Positions 8,674 through 19,981 are shown, numbered from the stretch's first letter. The stretch: 64,000 nt of DNA from Phycisphaerales bacterium (GCA_020639075.1 JACKHI010000001.1:806001-870000); one strand, 5' to 3'. The notes: generated from the sequence alone by a model not told the origin. Program-made: numbers and translations.

Positions 8674-9105
8674 CTAGAATGCGTTCTCGCCGTCCACGTT
8701 CGTGTTCGGCCAGATTTCGCCTGTCGTCGCGTTGTACGACCAGCCGCCGGTCGATCCCGTCACAACGCCCTTGGTCGTACCGGCGACGAGATTGTTGCCC
8801 GTACCGTCCGAATCGTATGGGTTGTCAGGAACCGATCCGTTCATGACGGAATTGGCCGTACCGAGAATCGTGATGCTCGGATACGCCGCATTTCCTCCGC
8901 CGGCGGGCGTCGCCGCATGGGCGTAGTAGTTCGCAACGCCGGCTCGCAAAGCGCCAAGTGCGCCTTTGCACGCCGCTGCGCGGGCGTCCGCTCGATAGTC
9001 GAGGTAGACCGGCAGTGCCACTGCGGACAAGATTCCGAGGATAACGATGACCGTCACGAGTTCGATCAAAGTAAAGCCGCGTCTCAGTTCATTTCGATTT
9101 CGCAT
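8674..9105 (-). CDS. Major type IV pilin / GspG-like prepilin
   Basis: A 143-residue prepilin: leader MRNRNELRRG, then FTLIELVTVIVILGILSAVA with Glu5, then an alpha-helix and a small Gly/Asn-rich C-terminal domain containing PDNPYDSDGTGNN and GGWSYNATTGEIWPN. No disulfide-forming Cys pair is present at the C-terminus, unlike MshA and PilA; only one Cys occurs (AAACKGAL). The start is set by a good ribosome site, AGGAG at 9116-9120, ten bases before the ATG. Upstream in-frame sequence overlaps the platform gene and is not coding. As the first prepilin and the best ribosome site of the cluster, it is the likely main subunit. Confidence 0.9.
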   Translation of the reverse strand: MRNRNELRRGFTLIELVTVIVILGILSAVALPVYLDYRADARAAACKGALGALRAGVANYYAHAATPAGGGNAAYPSITILGTANSVMNGSVPDNPYDSDGTGNNLVAGTTKGVVTGSTGGWSYNATTGEIWPNTNVDGENAF

Positions 9106-9170
9106 TGTCAGATGACTCCTGTCACTCTTTCCCAACGGGCATCGTTGTGCCGAGCCCGCAGCAAGTCTCC

Positions 9171-10394
9171 CTACGCCGTCCCAACGAGCTTCAGCAGTTT
9201 CCACATCGGCATAAAGATGGCCAAAGCAAAGAAAAGAACGACCGATGCAAGACTCACAACCATTATCGGTTCCACCAGTGTGGACATCAGCTTGATGCTG
9301 CGCTGCGTCTGATTCGCATAGTACTTCCGGAGATAGTCGAAGATCTGGTCCGTCCGACCCGATTGTTCGCCGATCGCGAGCATCCGTTTGACGAGCGGCG
9401 TCAGCCAACGCGTCCGGGAAAATGCGTCCGTCAGCGAACGTCCGCCTTCGACGGCGCGCAGCATGCCGCGCACGTCGCCCCGCAGCGCCTCGTTCGTCAT
9501 GCTGTCCGACGTCACGCGCAACGCGTTCGTGATCGGCAGCGCCGCGCGAATCAAAAGGTCGAGCAACTCGATGAATCGCACCATGTACACGCCGATCAGC
9601 AACGTACCGAAGACCGGTAACTTCAGTAGCTGCAGGTCCAACCATGCCCGCACGGACCGGAATCCGAGAACATGCCGAATGCCGAAATACGCCCCGACGA
9701 GCCCAATGGCGATCAGAATATAGTGATTGATGATGGCGTCGCTCGTCCCGAGCAGGATCTTCGTCGGCAGCGGCAGATCGCTGTCGAATTTCGCGAACAG
9801 CTCCTTGAATTGCGGCACCACGAAGACAAGCAACACGGCCGTCGCCAATATCAGCGTGAGCACAACGAGCATCGGATAGGTCAACGCCGACTTGATCTGG
9901 CTGCGCGTTTCCTGCTCCTGCTCGATGTAGCTAGCGAGCGAGTTCATCACTTCCGGAACTTTCCCCGCTGCTTCACCGGCTGCCAGTGTCTTGGCGTAGA
10001 TCTCCGGAAAAATCTCCGGCTCGGCGTCCACTGCGTCGGCAAGCGTCCGCCCGCCCTCGATGCGGCCCACGATTCGGCCGATCGCGGCGCGAAGTTGCGG
10101 ATGCCCCGTCTGCTCGCCGACGGCGCGCAGGCCGGCAATGATCGGAATCCCGCTTTCGGCCACGGCCGCCATCTGATGCGTGAAGTCCAGCAGCGCGCGG
10201 CGCATCGCCTTGCCGCCTTTCACGCGTCGGACGCGTTTCGACTTGTCGGCCCCGCCCTTGACGGCCGTCACTTGAATCGGCGTCGCGCCCCGGCTCTCAA
10301 CCTTGGCGAGCGCGGCGCGTTCGTTCGCCGCTTCAAACGTCTCTTTCGAACGTTTGCCGGCGGACGTGGCGAACTCTACCTGATACGTCGGCAC
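9171..10394 (-). CDS. Inner-membrane platform protein (GspF/PilC/MshG)
   Basis: A 407-residue polytopic protein of the GspF family. Two repeated cytoplasmic T2SSF domains are visible: residues about 70-195 (DFTHQMAAVAESGIPIIAGLRAVGEQ) and about 270-400 (RFIELLDLLIRAALPITNALRV). Membrane helices lie at about 170-190 (LVVLTLILATAVLLVFVVPQF), 215-235 and 375-397. The protein sits at the base of the pilus and couples the ATPase to pilin insertion. It follows the ATPase gene by 17 bases and precedes the major pilin. Length is normal for the family. Confidence 0.93.
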   Translation of the reverse strand: MPTYQVEFATSAGKRSKETFEAANERAALAKVESRGATPIQVTAVKGGADKSKRVRRVKGGKAMRRALLDFTHQMAAVAESGIPIIAGLRAVGEQTGHPQLRAAIGRIVGRIEGGRTLADAVDAEPEIFPEIYAKTLAAGEAAGKVPEVMNSLASYIEQEQETRSQIKSALTYPMLVVLTLILATAVLLVFVVPQFKELFAKFDSDLPLPTKILLGTSDAIINHYILIAIGLVGAYFGIRHVLGFRSVRAWLDLQLLKLPVFGTLLIGVYMVRFIELLDLLIRAALPITNALRVTSDSMTNEALRGDVRGMLRAVEGGRSLTDAFSRTRWLTPLVKRMLAIGEQSGRTDQIFDYLRKYYANQTQRSIKLMSTLVEPIMVVSLASVVLFFALAIFMPMWKLLKLVGTA

Positions 10395-10411
10395 GCAGTT
10401 CTCTCCGATCG

Positions 10412-12071
<1,660 letters not shown>

Positions 12072-12079
<8 letters not shown>

Positions 12080-12521
12080 CCGTCGCGCCCCCCACGGCCA
12101 CCGGCACTCCGTCACCGCCCGAATCGCCCGACACGACCTGGTTCGCCACGGCGATCAGGCGTTTTTCATCCACGCCCGAGGCGTCAACGAATTGCAGACC
12201 GATCAGATAAGTAGGCTTGTGGTCGATCATCTCGCATCGACGGGCGATGGCGCGAACGCGAATCACTTCGCTCGCCATGCCCGTTTCCTGTGATCCGGCC
12301 ATGACGTGAATGATCACCTTCATTCGATTCGGAACGAAGATGCCGCTCCGCAGACCCAATCCGCCGCGGCTGACGTCCGTCACCGCCAGGCCCGACTGGG
12401 CATCCGGGACCGCCAGCCGATATTGCTCGGCGTGATCGGGATGCGGCTCGATCCGCGCCTCGATCGATACCGAGTGGCGGACGTGCTGGCGCGCATGGAT
12501 GGCATCAGGATTCATGGACAT
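12072..12521 (-). CDS. PilZ domain protein
   Basis: A 149-residue PilZ protein. The two c-di-GMP contact motifs are recognisable: QHVRHSVSIEARIEP (RxxxR-type, residues about 9-24) and VTDVSRGGLGLRS (D/N-x-S-x-x-G, about 48-60). It is the first gene of the pilus operon, and its end overlaps the assembly ATPase gene. A c-di-GMP input at MshE-type ATPases is well documented, so a second-messenger control point at the head of this operon makes sense, though binding here is inferred. It starts with ATG. Confidence 0.85.
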
Positions 12522-13045
12522 TACGGTGGTCTCATCGGACCATCGACCGCCGGGATAAAGACCCGCCGCCCGTATTGCCGCCGTGCCCCAGAAGAATCAA
12601 TGTCGATCTAGGAATTCTCGGCCCCTGCAAAGGCCGATATCAGCGCACCCCGTATTGCGGCGAAGCGCCCGTAAACGCCTCGCCCCTGGATGATGATTCG
12701 GACTTTGGGGCCGCCCCGCGGAGCCCGTCAGAAGCCCCACTGCAATCGATACAACGTCTTCCGCCGATTCGAATCGCGATGTGCGGACCGCCCGGAAAAG
12801 TGCCGCTCCTCTATTAGGAATGCACGCGTGAACGCGTCCGACGACGACCTCCCGTCTGGACGAGATTGAGGCAATCGAGTAAACATATTGAGGAATGAGG
12901 CGATAGTGCGGTGCACATGCCCTACCCGCATCCTCGGCGCGGGCATGGTCGAACCGACTCCTATCTGACGTGCAGGGCCTTGCTCATCATTGGGAATACT
13001 TGGTCAGGGCGTATTCGCCCACACGGACTCAGGCGGCCGAACGCA
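12522..13045. other. Divergent intergenic region between pilus operon and lipoprotein gene
   Basis: This 524-base stretch separates the minus-strand pilus operon from the plus-strand lipoprotein gene, so it must hold both promoters, but I see no convincing sigma70 boxes. Two related segments, each containing CCCGTATTGC, occur about 80 bases apart (near 12570 and 12650). The palindromic hexamer ACGCGT occurs twice near 12828-12840. No credible coding sequence is seen. Confidence 0.4.
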
Positions 13046-13912
13046 ATGCTCGCAACGATGTTTCAATTCTCTCGACGGTCTTTTTTCGTCATGTTCCTGC
13101 TCGTCAGCGCCGTCGCGTGCAGCGGTTGCGCCGATCCGGCGCAACGATTCGGCCGCACATGGTACATCGACGGCGCGGGCAACTGGGGCTTCGGCGCATT
13201 CGGCGTCCCCAACGGTCTGAAGGAACGCGGCTACAAAGGCGCCGTCACCAACCATCGCTGGTCCCTGACTTTCAACCCGGCGCTCGATCAGACGCTCCGA
13301 TTCATCGCCAGGGAATCCGGCCGTCAGCTCGGCAAAGAAATCACAAGGTATCTCCGCGAAACGCCCAACGCCGATGCGAATATCATCGCGCTCTCCGCCG
13401 GGACAGGCGTCGGTATCTGGGCGATCGAGAACGTCGCGCCGCCCTACAAGGTCAACAACTATGTGCTGACCGGCTCCAGCCTATCATCGAGATATGATCT
13501 TCGGCCCGCATTGGCGAACATGAAAGGCAAGATCATCTGCTATTACACGTCGAGCGACCCGGTTCTCGATGGCCCTGTTCGAGCGCTCGGCACGATCGAT
13601 GGCACCTTTGACGACTCAGCGGGACTCGTCGGCCTCAAGGGCCCAGGCGCCAATTCAGCGAACGTCGTCAATATCGCCCGAACGAGCCAGTTCGCCAGAA
13701 TCGGCTGGACGGGCGGCCACGCCGACTGCGTGACGGAACAATTTGTTCGCGGCGAGATCTACAAGTACATCGTGGGCGGTGATTCATCCAGGACGGCGGA
13801 CCCAACGCGATCCTCCGACTCAACGACGATTCACCGCGCCATCGTGGGTGCGCCGTCAATCCTGGCTGAGTCGTCGGTCGAACACGGCGAACCCCTCGCC
13901 CAGGCCCGCTGA
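13046..13912 (+). CDS. Putative lipoprotein of the alpha/beta-hydrolase fold
   Basis: A 288-residue exported protein. The N-terminus is basic, then hydrophobic (FFVMFLLVSAVACSGC), with a lipobox-like Cys at residue 25 or 28. The body looks like an alpha/beta hydrolase without its best-known motifs: a nucleophile-elbow sequence IIALSAGTGVGIW puts Ser117 in place, an Asp lies in CYYTSSDPVLDG, and a His in WTGGHADC. Substrate is unknown. The ATG at 13046 is chosen because it places the signal peptide at the start; upstream in-frame sequence reads as non-coding. It stands alone ahead of the export operon, 140 bases away. Confidence 0.65.
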   Translation: MLATMFQFSRRSFFVMFLLVSAVACSGCADPAQRFGRTWYIDGAGNWGFGAFGVPNGLKERGYKGAVTNHRWSLTFNPALDQTLRFIARESGRQLGKEITRYLRETPNADANIIALSAGTGVGIWAIENVAPPYKVNNYVLTGSSLSSRYDLRPALANMKGKIICYYTSSDPVLDGPVRALGTIDGTFDDSAGLVGLKGPGANSANVVNIARTSQFARIGWTGGHADCVTEQFVRGEIYKYIVGGDSSRTADPTRSSDSTTIHRAIVGAPSILAESSVEHGEPLAQAR

Positions 13913-13973
13913 CGCTGCGAAATCTCGCGTTATCCTGCATCCGATCGCCGGTCCCGCGCGTATAAGCCCGAAG

Positions 13974-14002
13974 TTGGCACGCCCCGGATGTTCCTCTAAA
14001 CT
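13974..14002 (+). promoter_or_regulatory. Putative sigma70 promoter of the MacA-MacB-type operon
   Basis: TTGGCA (13974-13979) and TAAACT (13997-14002) are spaced by 17 bases, 50 bases upstream of the membrane fusion protein start. The boxes match 5 of 6 and 4 of 6 consensus positions. Read by eye only. Confidence 0.4.
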
Positions 14003-14052
14003 CCCTGCAGTACGTTAGTTGCCAGAATGTCGCACACCCAGACGGATCCGCG

Positions 14053-15456
14053 ATGAAGTTTCTGAAAATTGCGATTGTCTTACTTCTGATCGCCGGCGGA
14101 GTCTTCGGCTATAACGCGCTCAACAGCGGTCCGGCACGGCACGAAATCGAATACTCCGAAGTCGTCAGCGGCCCGTTAACCTTCGCTGTCGAGACGCTCG
14201 GAACGCTCGAACCCCTGAGCGAAGTGGTCGTCAGCTGTGAGGCCACCGGCAAGATCGTCGAGATCCTGAAGGACTTCGACGACCCTGTCGAGAAGAACGA
14301 GATCATTTGCCGTATCGATCCGGAGTTGGTCGACGCGCAGCATGCGCAATCCGTCGCCGAAAAGGCGCGAGCGGAAAGCGCCGTGCAAAACGCCGAAATC
14401 GATCGCAACAAGCAGCTCGCGCTGCTCCCCGTCTATGTGCAGCGGACCGCCCAGGAGCTGGCATCCGCCAGTGCGGCGCTCGAATTGGCGCAGTACAATT
14501 TCGATCGCATCGCCAAGTTAAAAGCTTCAAACAACGCCAACGATGCCGAGTACGTCAACGCAAAAGCGATGCTGGACCAGGCCAAGGCAGCCGTCGAAAC
14601 GGCAAAGACGGCTCATCAGGAAGCCCAGTTCAACGAACAGTTCATCCCGTCTCAGTTGACCGAGGCGATCGCCCAGGCCAAGGCTGCCAAGGCCCTCGCC
14701 CAGGCCATGTTCGATACGACCAAGGCCCAGGTCGAGAAATGCGTCATCCGCTCCCCCATCGACGGCATCGTCCTCACGCGATACCTCGACGTCGGCACTA
14801 CCGTCAACCCGACGCTTCAGCCACCGCCGCTGTTTCTCATCGCGCCGAGCCTGGAGCGCATGAAAGTCAGCGCTCGAGTCAGCGAATCGGACATTGCCCA
14901 CATCGAAGTCGGCCAGAAGGCGACGTTTACCGTCGAGGGAAAACATCGCACGAGTTTCGAAGGCACGATTCTTCAGAAGCGCAACCAGCCAGAGATCATT
15001 CAGGGCGTGACGACTTACACCGTCATCCTCGAAGTGCAGAACGACGCCCGTCGCACACTCCTGCCCGGCATGAGCGTTAACGTCGTGATTGAGTGCGTAC
15101 GCCATGACATGACGGACAAGATCGCCAATAAGGCGCTGCGATTCCGTCCGCCGCTCGACTTGGAGGCTCGCAGCAAACTCCTCGACGAAATGAAATACCC
15201 AGCCGAACCGAAAAACCCCGACGGCTCGCGAATCGACTACTGTCAGAAGTCGTCCGCATGGACATATGACGAATCGAAGGGCTCGTGGACCCCAGTGCCC
15301 CTGTGGACGGGCGTTACGGACAATTTCGAAACGCAGATTCTCGCCGGCGCAAAAAAAGGCGACAAGTTCGTGGACAAGTTCATCCAGATCAGTTCCGGCG
15401 GATTCAGCCTCAAAGAAGCCATCCGGCAGGCATCTCCGACCCAACGCAGTTTGTGA
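14053..15456 (+). CDS. HlyD/MacA-type membrane fusion protein
   Basis: A 467-residue periplasmic adaptor of an ABC exporter. One N-terminal membrane anchor (residues about 5-22) precedes a lipoyl half-motif (VVVSCEATGKIVEILKDFDD), a long alpha-helical hairpin rich in Ala, Gln and Lys (about 95-220), and the return strand VIRSPIDGIVLTRYLDVG, followed by beta-barrel sequence to about 350. The last 110 residues are unusual for MacA: a segment with KYPAEPKNPDGSRIDYC and SWTPVPLWTGVTDN, ending in DKFIQISSGGFSL. The ABC ATPase starts 10 bases after its stop, so these are one operon. No TolC-type outer-membrane gene is in the window. Confidence 0.85.
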   Translation: MKFLKIAIVLLLIAGGVFGYNALNSGPARHEIEYSEVVSGPLTFAVETLGTLEPLSEVVVSCEATGKIVEILKDFDDPVEKNEIICRIDPELVDAQHAQSVAEKARAESAVQNAEIDRNKQLALLPVYVQRTAQELASASAALELAQYNFDRIAKLKASNNANDAEYVNAKAMLDQAKAAVETAKTAHQEAQFNEQFIPSQLTEAIAQAKAAKALAQAMFDTTKAQVEKCVIRSPIDGIVLTRYLDVGTTVNPTLQPPPLFLIAPSLERMKVSARVSESDIAHIEVGQKATFTVEGKHRTSFEGTILQKRNQPEIIQGVTTYTVILEVQNDARRTLLPGMSVNVVIECVRHDMTDKIANKALRFRPPLDLEARSKLLDEMKYPAEPKNPDGSRIDYCQKSSAWTYDESKGSWTPVPLWTGVTDNFETQILAGAKKGDKFVDKFIQISSGGFSLKEAIRQASPTQRSL

Positions 15457-15466
15457 TCCGAGCCGT

Positions 15467-16276
15467 ATGCCAGACGCGCCCCCCATTCAGCCGTCCGACA
15501 TCGTCTCGACGATCGACGACGCCAGCGTGCCGATCACAGTCAAGTTGCGCGACCTCCACAAGATCTACGATTCCGGCGCCAACGCCGTCCACGCCGTTCG
15601 TGGTCTGAACGTCGACATTCCTGAAGGCCAGTACATCTCGATCATGGGCGCCAGCGGCTCGGGCAAGTCGACGCTGCTTAACGTCCTCGGCGCCCTCGAC
15701 GTCCCCAGCAAAGGCACGTACCACCTCGCCGGCAAGCTCACGAGCAAGCAGACGCGCGACGAACTCGCCGCCCTGCGCAACGAGTACATCGGCTTCATCT
15801 TCCAGAACTTCAATCTGCTGACGCGCAGCACAGCAGTTGAGAACGTCGAACTGCCGATGGTCTACGCCGGCGTGCCGACGCGCAAGCGCCGAGCCGCCGC
15901 CCTCGCAGCACTCGACAAAGTCGGCCTCGCCGATCGCGCCAACCATCTGCCCTCGGAAATGTCCGGTGGTCAGCAGCAGCGCGTCGCCATCGCGCGATCG
16001 CTTGTTAACACACCGCGCGTTCTGCTCGCCGACGAACCGACAGGCAACCTCGATACGCACACCAGCGGCGAGATCATGAAGATCCTCGATGAGCTGCATA
16101 CGAAGGACGGCCTGACGATCATCATCGTCACGCACGATCCCGGCGTCGCCGAATTCACGGAGCGCGTCATCGTGCTGCGCGACGGCCGGATCATCGCAGA
16201 CCAGAAAACGCCCCGCTGCGGCGGACCGGCCGTGCCGGACGTTCGCGCGCTGTCGCTGTCGGTACCGGAGAACTGA
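15467..16276 (+). CDS. ABC transporter ATPase (MacB/LolD type)
   Basis: A 269-residue nucleotide-binding subunit. Walker A GASGSGKST is at residues 61-69, Q-loop FIFQNFNLL near 111-118, signature MSGGQQQR at 165-172, Walker B VLLADEP at 185-191 followed by TGNLD, and the H-loop IIIVTHDP. This matches the MacB/LolD/FtsE subfamily that drives periplasmic mechanotransmission instead of substrate transport through the membrane. A 30-residue N-terminal extension precedes the core. ATG at 15467 follows the adaptor gene by 10 bases. The permease begins 3 bases after the stop. Confidence 0.95.
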   Translation: MPDAPPIQPSDIVSTIDDASVPITVKLRDLHKIYDSGANAVHAVRGLNVDIPEGQYISIMGASGSGKSTLLNVLGALDVPSKGTYHLAGKLTSKQTRDELAALRNEYIGFIFQNFNLLTRSTAVENVELPMVYAGVPTRKRRAAALAALDKVGLADRANHLPSEMSGGQQQRVAIARSLVNTPRVLLADEPTGNLDTHTSGEIMKILDELHTKDGLTIIIVTHDPGVAEFTERVIVLRDGRIIADQKTPRCGGPAVPDVRALSLSVPEN

Positions 16277-16279
16277 GCC

Positions 16280-17503
<1,224 letters not shown>

Positions 17504-17568
17504 TTCCCGTAATTCGGGTCATCGACCCGACAAATCTGCCCGATGCCACTGCTCTATGAGCCGGGTGC

Positions 17569-17636
17569 CACTGCTCTGTGAGCAGTGCAGACCTCCAACG
17601 TAGCTGGGTGCCATGCCGACCCCCAAGGTCGGCATG
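17569..17636. repeat. Hairpin repeats of the GGTGCCA family
   Basis: Two perfect hairpins follow each other: CACTGCTC-TGT-GAGCAGTG (17569-17587) and CATGCCGAC-loop-GTCGGCATG (17612-17636, preceded by GGGTGC). The second hairpin and its GGGTGC prefix recur at about 19536 and 19682, and variants of the first appear near 19460 and 17542. They lie in the intergenic gap after the MacB gene and do not look like terminators, as no T-run follows. Confidence 0.65.
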
Positions 17637-17737
17637 TTACGCCGGGCAAGACATTCCGCCCCAAAACTCAGCAGGTTTCGAATTGTGTCGCCCATGCGCG
17701 ATCCCATTGCGCAGTTGATCAACACCACCGACCACAC

Positions 17738-18250
17738 TCAATCGGATCTGTCGATCCTTCGTTCCGAAAGGTCGTTGCGAATTCGCGTCACGAATTCCCC
17801 CACCTCGGCCGCGGTATGCGATGAGCCGATCAATTCCAATGCGAGTTCCCGCGCACGATACCCCTGCTCGAATCGCCGAAACGATCCCTCTTCCCAAATG
17901 CCGAGAATGGGCGTGCAGGCAAGTTGAACTTCGACAGGGAAATAATCCATGAAGTCATGATCATTCAGATCGCCGCAATCAAAAACGTCGATCCGCACGC
18001 CCGGACAACCTTCTCCCAATTCGGCATTCAAGACGTCGGCAAAGCGAAGATCGTACAGCGAATACGTAGCACCAAGCCCGAGGAGCAATCGCCGGCCCTT
18101 AAATTGCAGGTCATCGCCCGGTCGCCAATACCGCAGGTTCGAGGATGCAACGAGTTCGGGAAACACCCGCCTCGCCTCTGCCTGCTCTTCACCCGGCGAC
18201 CCGAGCAACGGTCGCCGGTCAATTCGCGGATCGAGAAGTTCGAAGAACAA
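17738..18250 (-). CDS. Hypothetical protein, possibly thioredoxin-fold without CxxC
   Basis: A 170-residue cytosolic protein I do not recognise. The C-terminal half reads like a degenerate thioredoxin fold: a strand VRIDVFDCGD, then CTPILGIWEEGSFRRFEQGY, which resembles the cis-Pro strand and hairpin of thioredoxins, but there is no CxxC active site. The only start available after an upstream in-frame stop is TTG at 18250, supported by GAGGA about seven bases before it. It is convergent with the MacB operon and divergent from the next gene. Function is unknown. Confidence 0.55.
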   Translation of the reverse strand: MFFELLDPRIDRRPLLGSPGEEQAEARRVFPELVASSNLRYWRPGDDLQFKGRRLLLGLGATYSLYDLRFADVLNAELGEGCPGVRIDVFDCGDLNDHDFMDYFPVEVQLACTPILGIWEEGSFRRFEQGYRARELALELIGSSHTAAEVGEFVTRIRNDLSERRIDRSD

Positions 18251-18380
18251 TTGAATTCCTCAGATCAAGAACTGCCTTTAACGCTCTGGGAACATATCCA
18301 CCAATCGCCACGACACGAACTGGATCGTGGATCCTAGCCGTCTAAATCCTCAATCCCAACATTTTGACTTTCTGACTTTT

Positions 18381-18409
18381 TTGGGATTTTCAATTTCCAC
18401 CGCTACAAT
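18381..18409 (+). promoter_or_regulatory. Putative promoter of the CBM9-like gene
   Basis: TTGGGA (18381-18386) and TACAAT (18404-18409) are separated by 17 bases, 24 bases before the ATG, inside an AT-rich tract that contrasts with the GC-rich surroundings. This would give a short leader with the CGGAG ribosome site. Confidence 0.45.
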
Positions 18410-18433
18410 CCCCGCAATCGAAACGGAGCGAAA

Positions 18434-19084
18434 ATGGACGCCCTCATCCCCAACCGATTCCTCATCAAACCCGAACTCGCCCTGACGCACTTCAAGGACG
18501 CCCCGCCCCTCGACGGTTCGATTTCCAAATGGCCCGAGGCATCCAAGCTTCCTGCTCTCTGCGAGCTCGACAACGAACAGCCTTTCGCCGACGTTTACGC
18601 CGGCTGGAATGCAAAAGGCCTCTACATCGGCGTCAGCGTCCGCGGCAAAAGCGAAAAGCTCTCATGCGATTCGCAACAATTCTGGAAAGGCGACAATGTC
18701 CGCGTCATGACTGACATGCGCGACACGCGGAACATCCGCCGCGCCACACGCTTTTGCCAGCACTTCTATCTCCTGCCCGCCGGGACTGACAGCAACCGCC
18801 CGACTGCCGGCGGCGCGAAAGTCCATCGCGCTGCGGAAGAAGGCCCCGTCGCCGGACCGAACGACCTCGTCATCGGCTCGAAAATCCGCAAGGACGGTTA
18901 CGACCTGACCGCCTTGCTGACGACCGGCGCTCTGAACGGCTTCGACCCCGACGAAAACCCCCGCATCGGTCTCTTCATCATCGTGGAAGACATGGAACTG
19001 GGTCAGCAATCCCTCAGCGTCGCCGACGACATGAACTGGCACATCGACCCCAGCACCTGGCCGACGGCCGTATTGAGGAAGTAG
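18434..19084 (+). CDS. CBM9/DOMON-like beta-sandwich protein
   Basis: A 216-residue protein with no signal peptide or membrane helix. The sequence resembles carbohydrate-binding module family 9-like beta-sandwiches: PPLDGSISKWPEAS near residue 25, FADVYAGWNAKGLYIGVSV near 53, WKGDNVRVMTDMRDTRN near 83, and the closing DGYDLTALLTTGALNGFDP block. Related stand-alone proteins occur in planctomycetes. Ligand is unknown, and the lack of an export signal is odd for a carbohydrate-binding domain. A CGGAG ribosome site precedes the ATG. It is followed by a 900-base repeat region. Confidence 0.65.
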   Translation: MDALIPNRFLIKPELALTHFKDAPPLDGSISKWPEASKLPALCELDNEQPFADVYAGWNAKGLYIGVSVRGKSEKLSCDSQQFWKGDNVRVMTDMRDTRNIRRATRFCQHFYLLPAGTDSNRPTAGGAKVHRAAEEGPVAGPNDLVIGSKIRKDGYDLTALLTTGALNGFDPDENPRIGLFIIVEDMELGQQSLSVADDMNWHIDPSTWPTAVLRK

Positions 19085-19155
19085 GATACGGGGTGCCATG
19101 CTTGCCCTCCAAGGCGAGGCTGTCCGGCAATTTGAACATCGAACGGACGCAGAGC

Positions 19156-19314
19156 GAACTGTGAGGAATCGCCGGCAAATGCAGGCCGGCAATTCGCTCT
19201 GAAAGAGCGAACTACGAGGAATCGCCTGCAAATGCAGGCCGCCAATTCGCTCTGAAAGTGCGAACTATGAGGAATCGCCCGCAAACGCAGGCCGCCAATT
19301 CGCTCTGAAAGAGC
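19156..19314. repeat. Three tandem 53-bp repeats with an internal hairpin
   Basis: Three copies start at 19156, 19209 and 19262, each exactly 53 bases, differing at only a few positions. Each ends in TTCGCTCT-GAA-AGAGCGAA, an 8-bp stem with a GAA loop (one mismatch in copy two). Each also contains a GGCAAATGCAGGCC-like core. There is no unique spacer between copies, so this is a simple tandem array and not a CRISPR. Confidence 0.85.
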
Positions 19315-19326
19315 GAACTACGGTAG

Positions 19327-19408
19327 CCCGGGGTAAGCGCAGACCGCGAAGCGGTCGAAGCGCAACCCCGGGTAGGCGGGTTTTCTTCGAATTTAGCCCT
19401 GAAAGGGC
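19327..19408. repeat. REP-like double hairpin unit (copy 1)
   Basis: An outer stem CCCGGGGT (19327-19334) / ACCCCGGG (19365-19372) encloses an inner stem GACCGC-GAA-GCGGTC (19342-19356). About 23 bases later a small hairpin GCCCT-GAA-AGGGC occupies 19396-19408. The same plan, with a matching inner stem, is found at the left edge of the RAYT transposase gene (35087-35173), so this is probably a non-autonomous REP unit of that family. Confidence 0.7.
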
Positions 19409-19535
19409 GTTCTAATTCCTGGACACTCTCGCCCTCTAAGGCAAGCATGCCGCGCACGGTGCCACTGCTCTCAAGCAGTACCATCGACCAACCATCGTTC
19501 GAATGCCACCGCTGTGTCAGACTTGCCGAGAACTC

Positions 19536-19825
19536 GGGTGCCATGCCGACGCCCAACGTCGGCATGCTCGGGTGCCCCATCCTTTGCAGCCCCGAACAGA
19601 CAAACGCCGCAATGTCGACGAATCGCAACCAGGCAAGCAAGACTCAACGAGACCAGGCAAAGGGTGGGGAGCTTCACGCACGGGTGCCATGCCGACGCCC
19701 AACGTCGGCATGCTCGAGTGCCCCATCCTTTGCAGCCCCGAACAGACAAACGCCGCATTGTCGACGAATCGCAACCAGGCAAGCAAAACTCAACGAGACC
19801 AGGCAAAGGGTGGGGAGCTTCACGC
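19536..19825. repeat. Direct 144-bp duplication
   Basis: Bases 19536-19679 are repeated at 19682-19825 with only three substitutions and a two-base gap. Each copy begins with GGGTGC and a perfect 10-bp hairpin CATGCCGACG-CCCAA-CGTCGGCATG. The near-identity implies a recent duplication. No coding function is apparent. The same hairpin occurs once more at 17612. Confidence 0.85.
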
Positions 19826-19890
19826 TTCAGGATACGCCCAAACCCCGATCACACGCGCCCGCCGAAAACGCTGAATGCGTGACCTATGAA

Positions 19891-19980
19891 AGCCCACGGT
19901 GAAGCGCAGGCCGCGAATGCAACCGAATCGCAACACCGGGGGTAATAGCGTTCACCAACCAGTGAGCCCTGAAAGGGCGT
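19891..19980. repeat. REP-like unit (degenerate copy 2)
   Basis: This repeats the plan of the 19327-19408 unit: AGCCC…GGTGAAGCGCAGGCCGCGAA, then a partly eroded closing arm ending in ACACCGGGGG, then AGTGAGCCCTGAAAGGGCGT with the same GCCCT-GAA-AGGGC hairpin. The inner GACCGC/GCGGTC stem has decayed. It ends directly at the stop of the PEP-CTERM gene and could act there as a transcription end on the minus strand. Confidence 0.55.
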
Positions 19981-19981
19981 G

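Noticed and set aside
9106..9645. Upstream extension of the major pilin frame
   Set aside because: It overlaps the platform protein gene and would destroy the prepilin leader; a strong ribosome site marks the start at 9105.
12911..13045. N-terminal extension of the lipoprotein hydrolase
   Set aside because: It would bury the signal peptide 60 residues inside the protein; ATG at 13046 gives a normal signal.
19156..19314. 53-bp repeats considered as a CRISPR array
   Set aside because: Units are contiguous with no unique spacers, and no cas genes are present.
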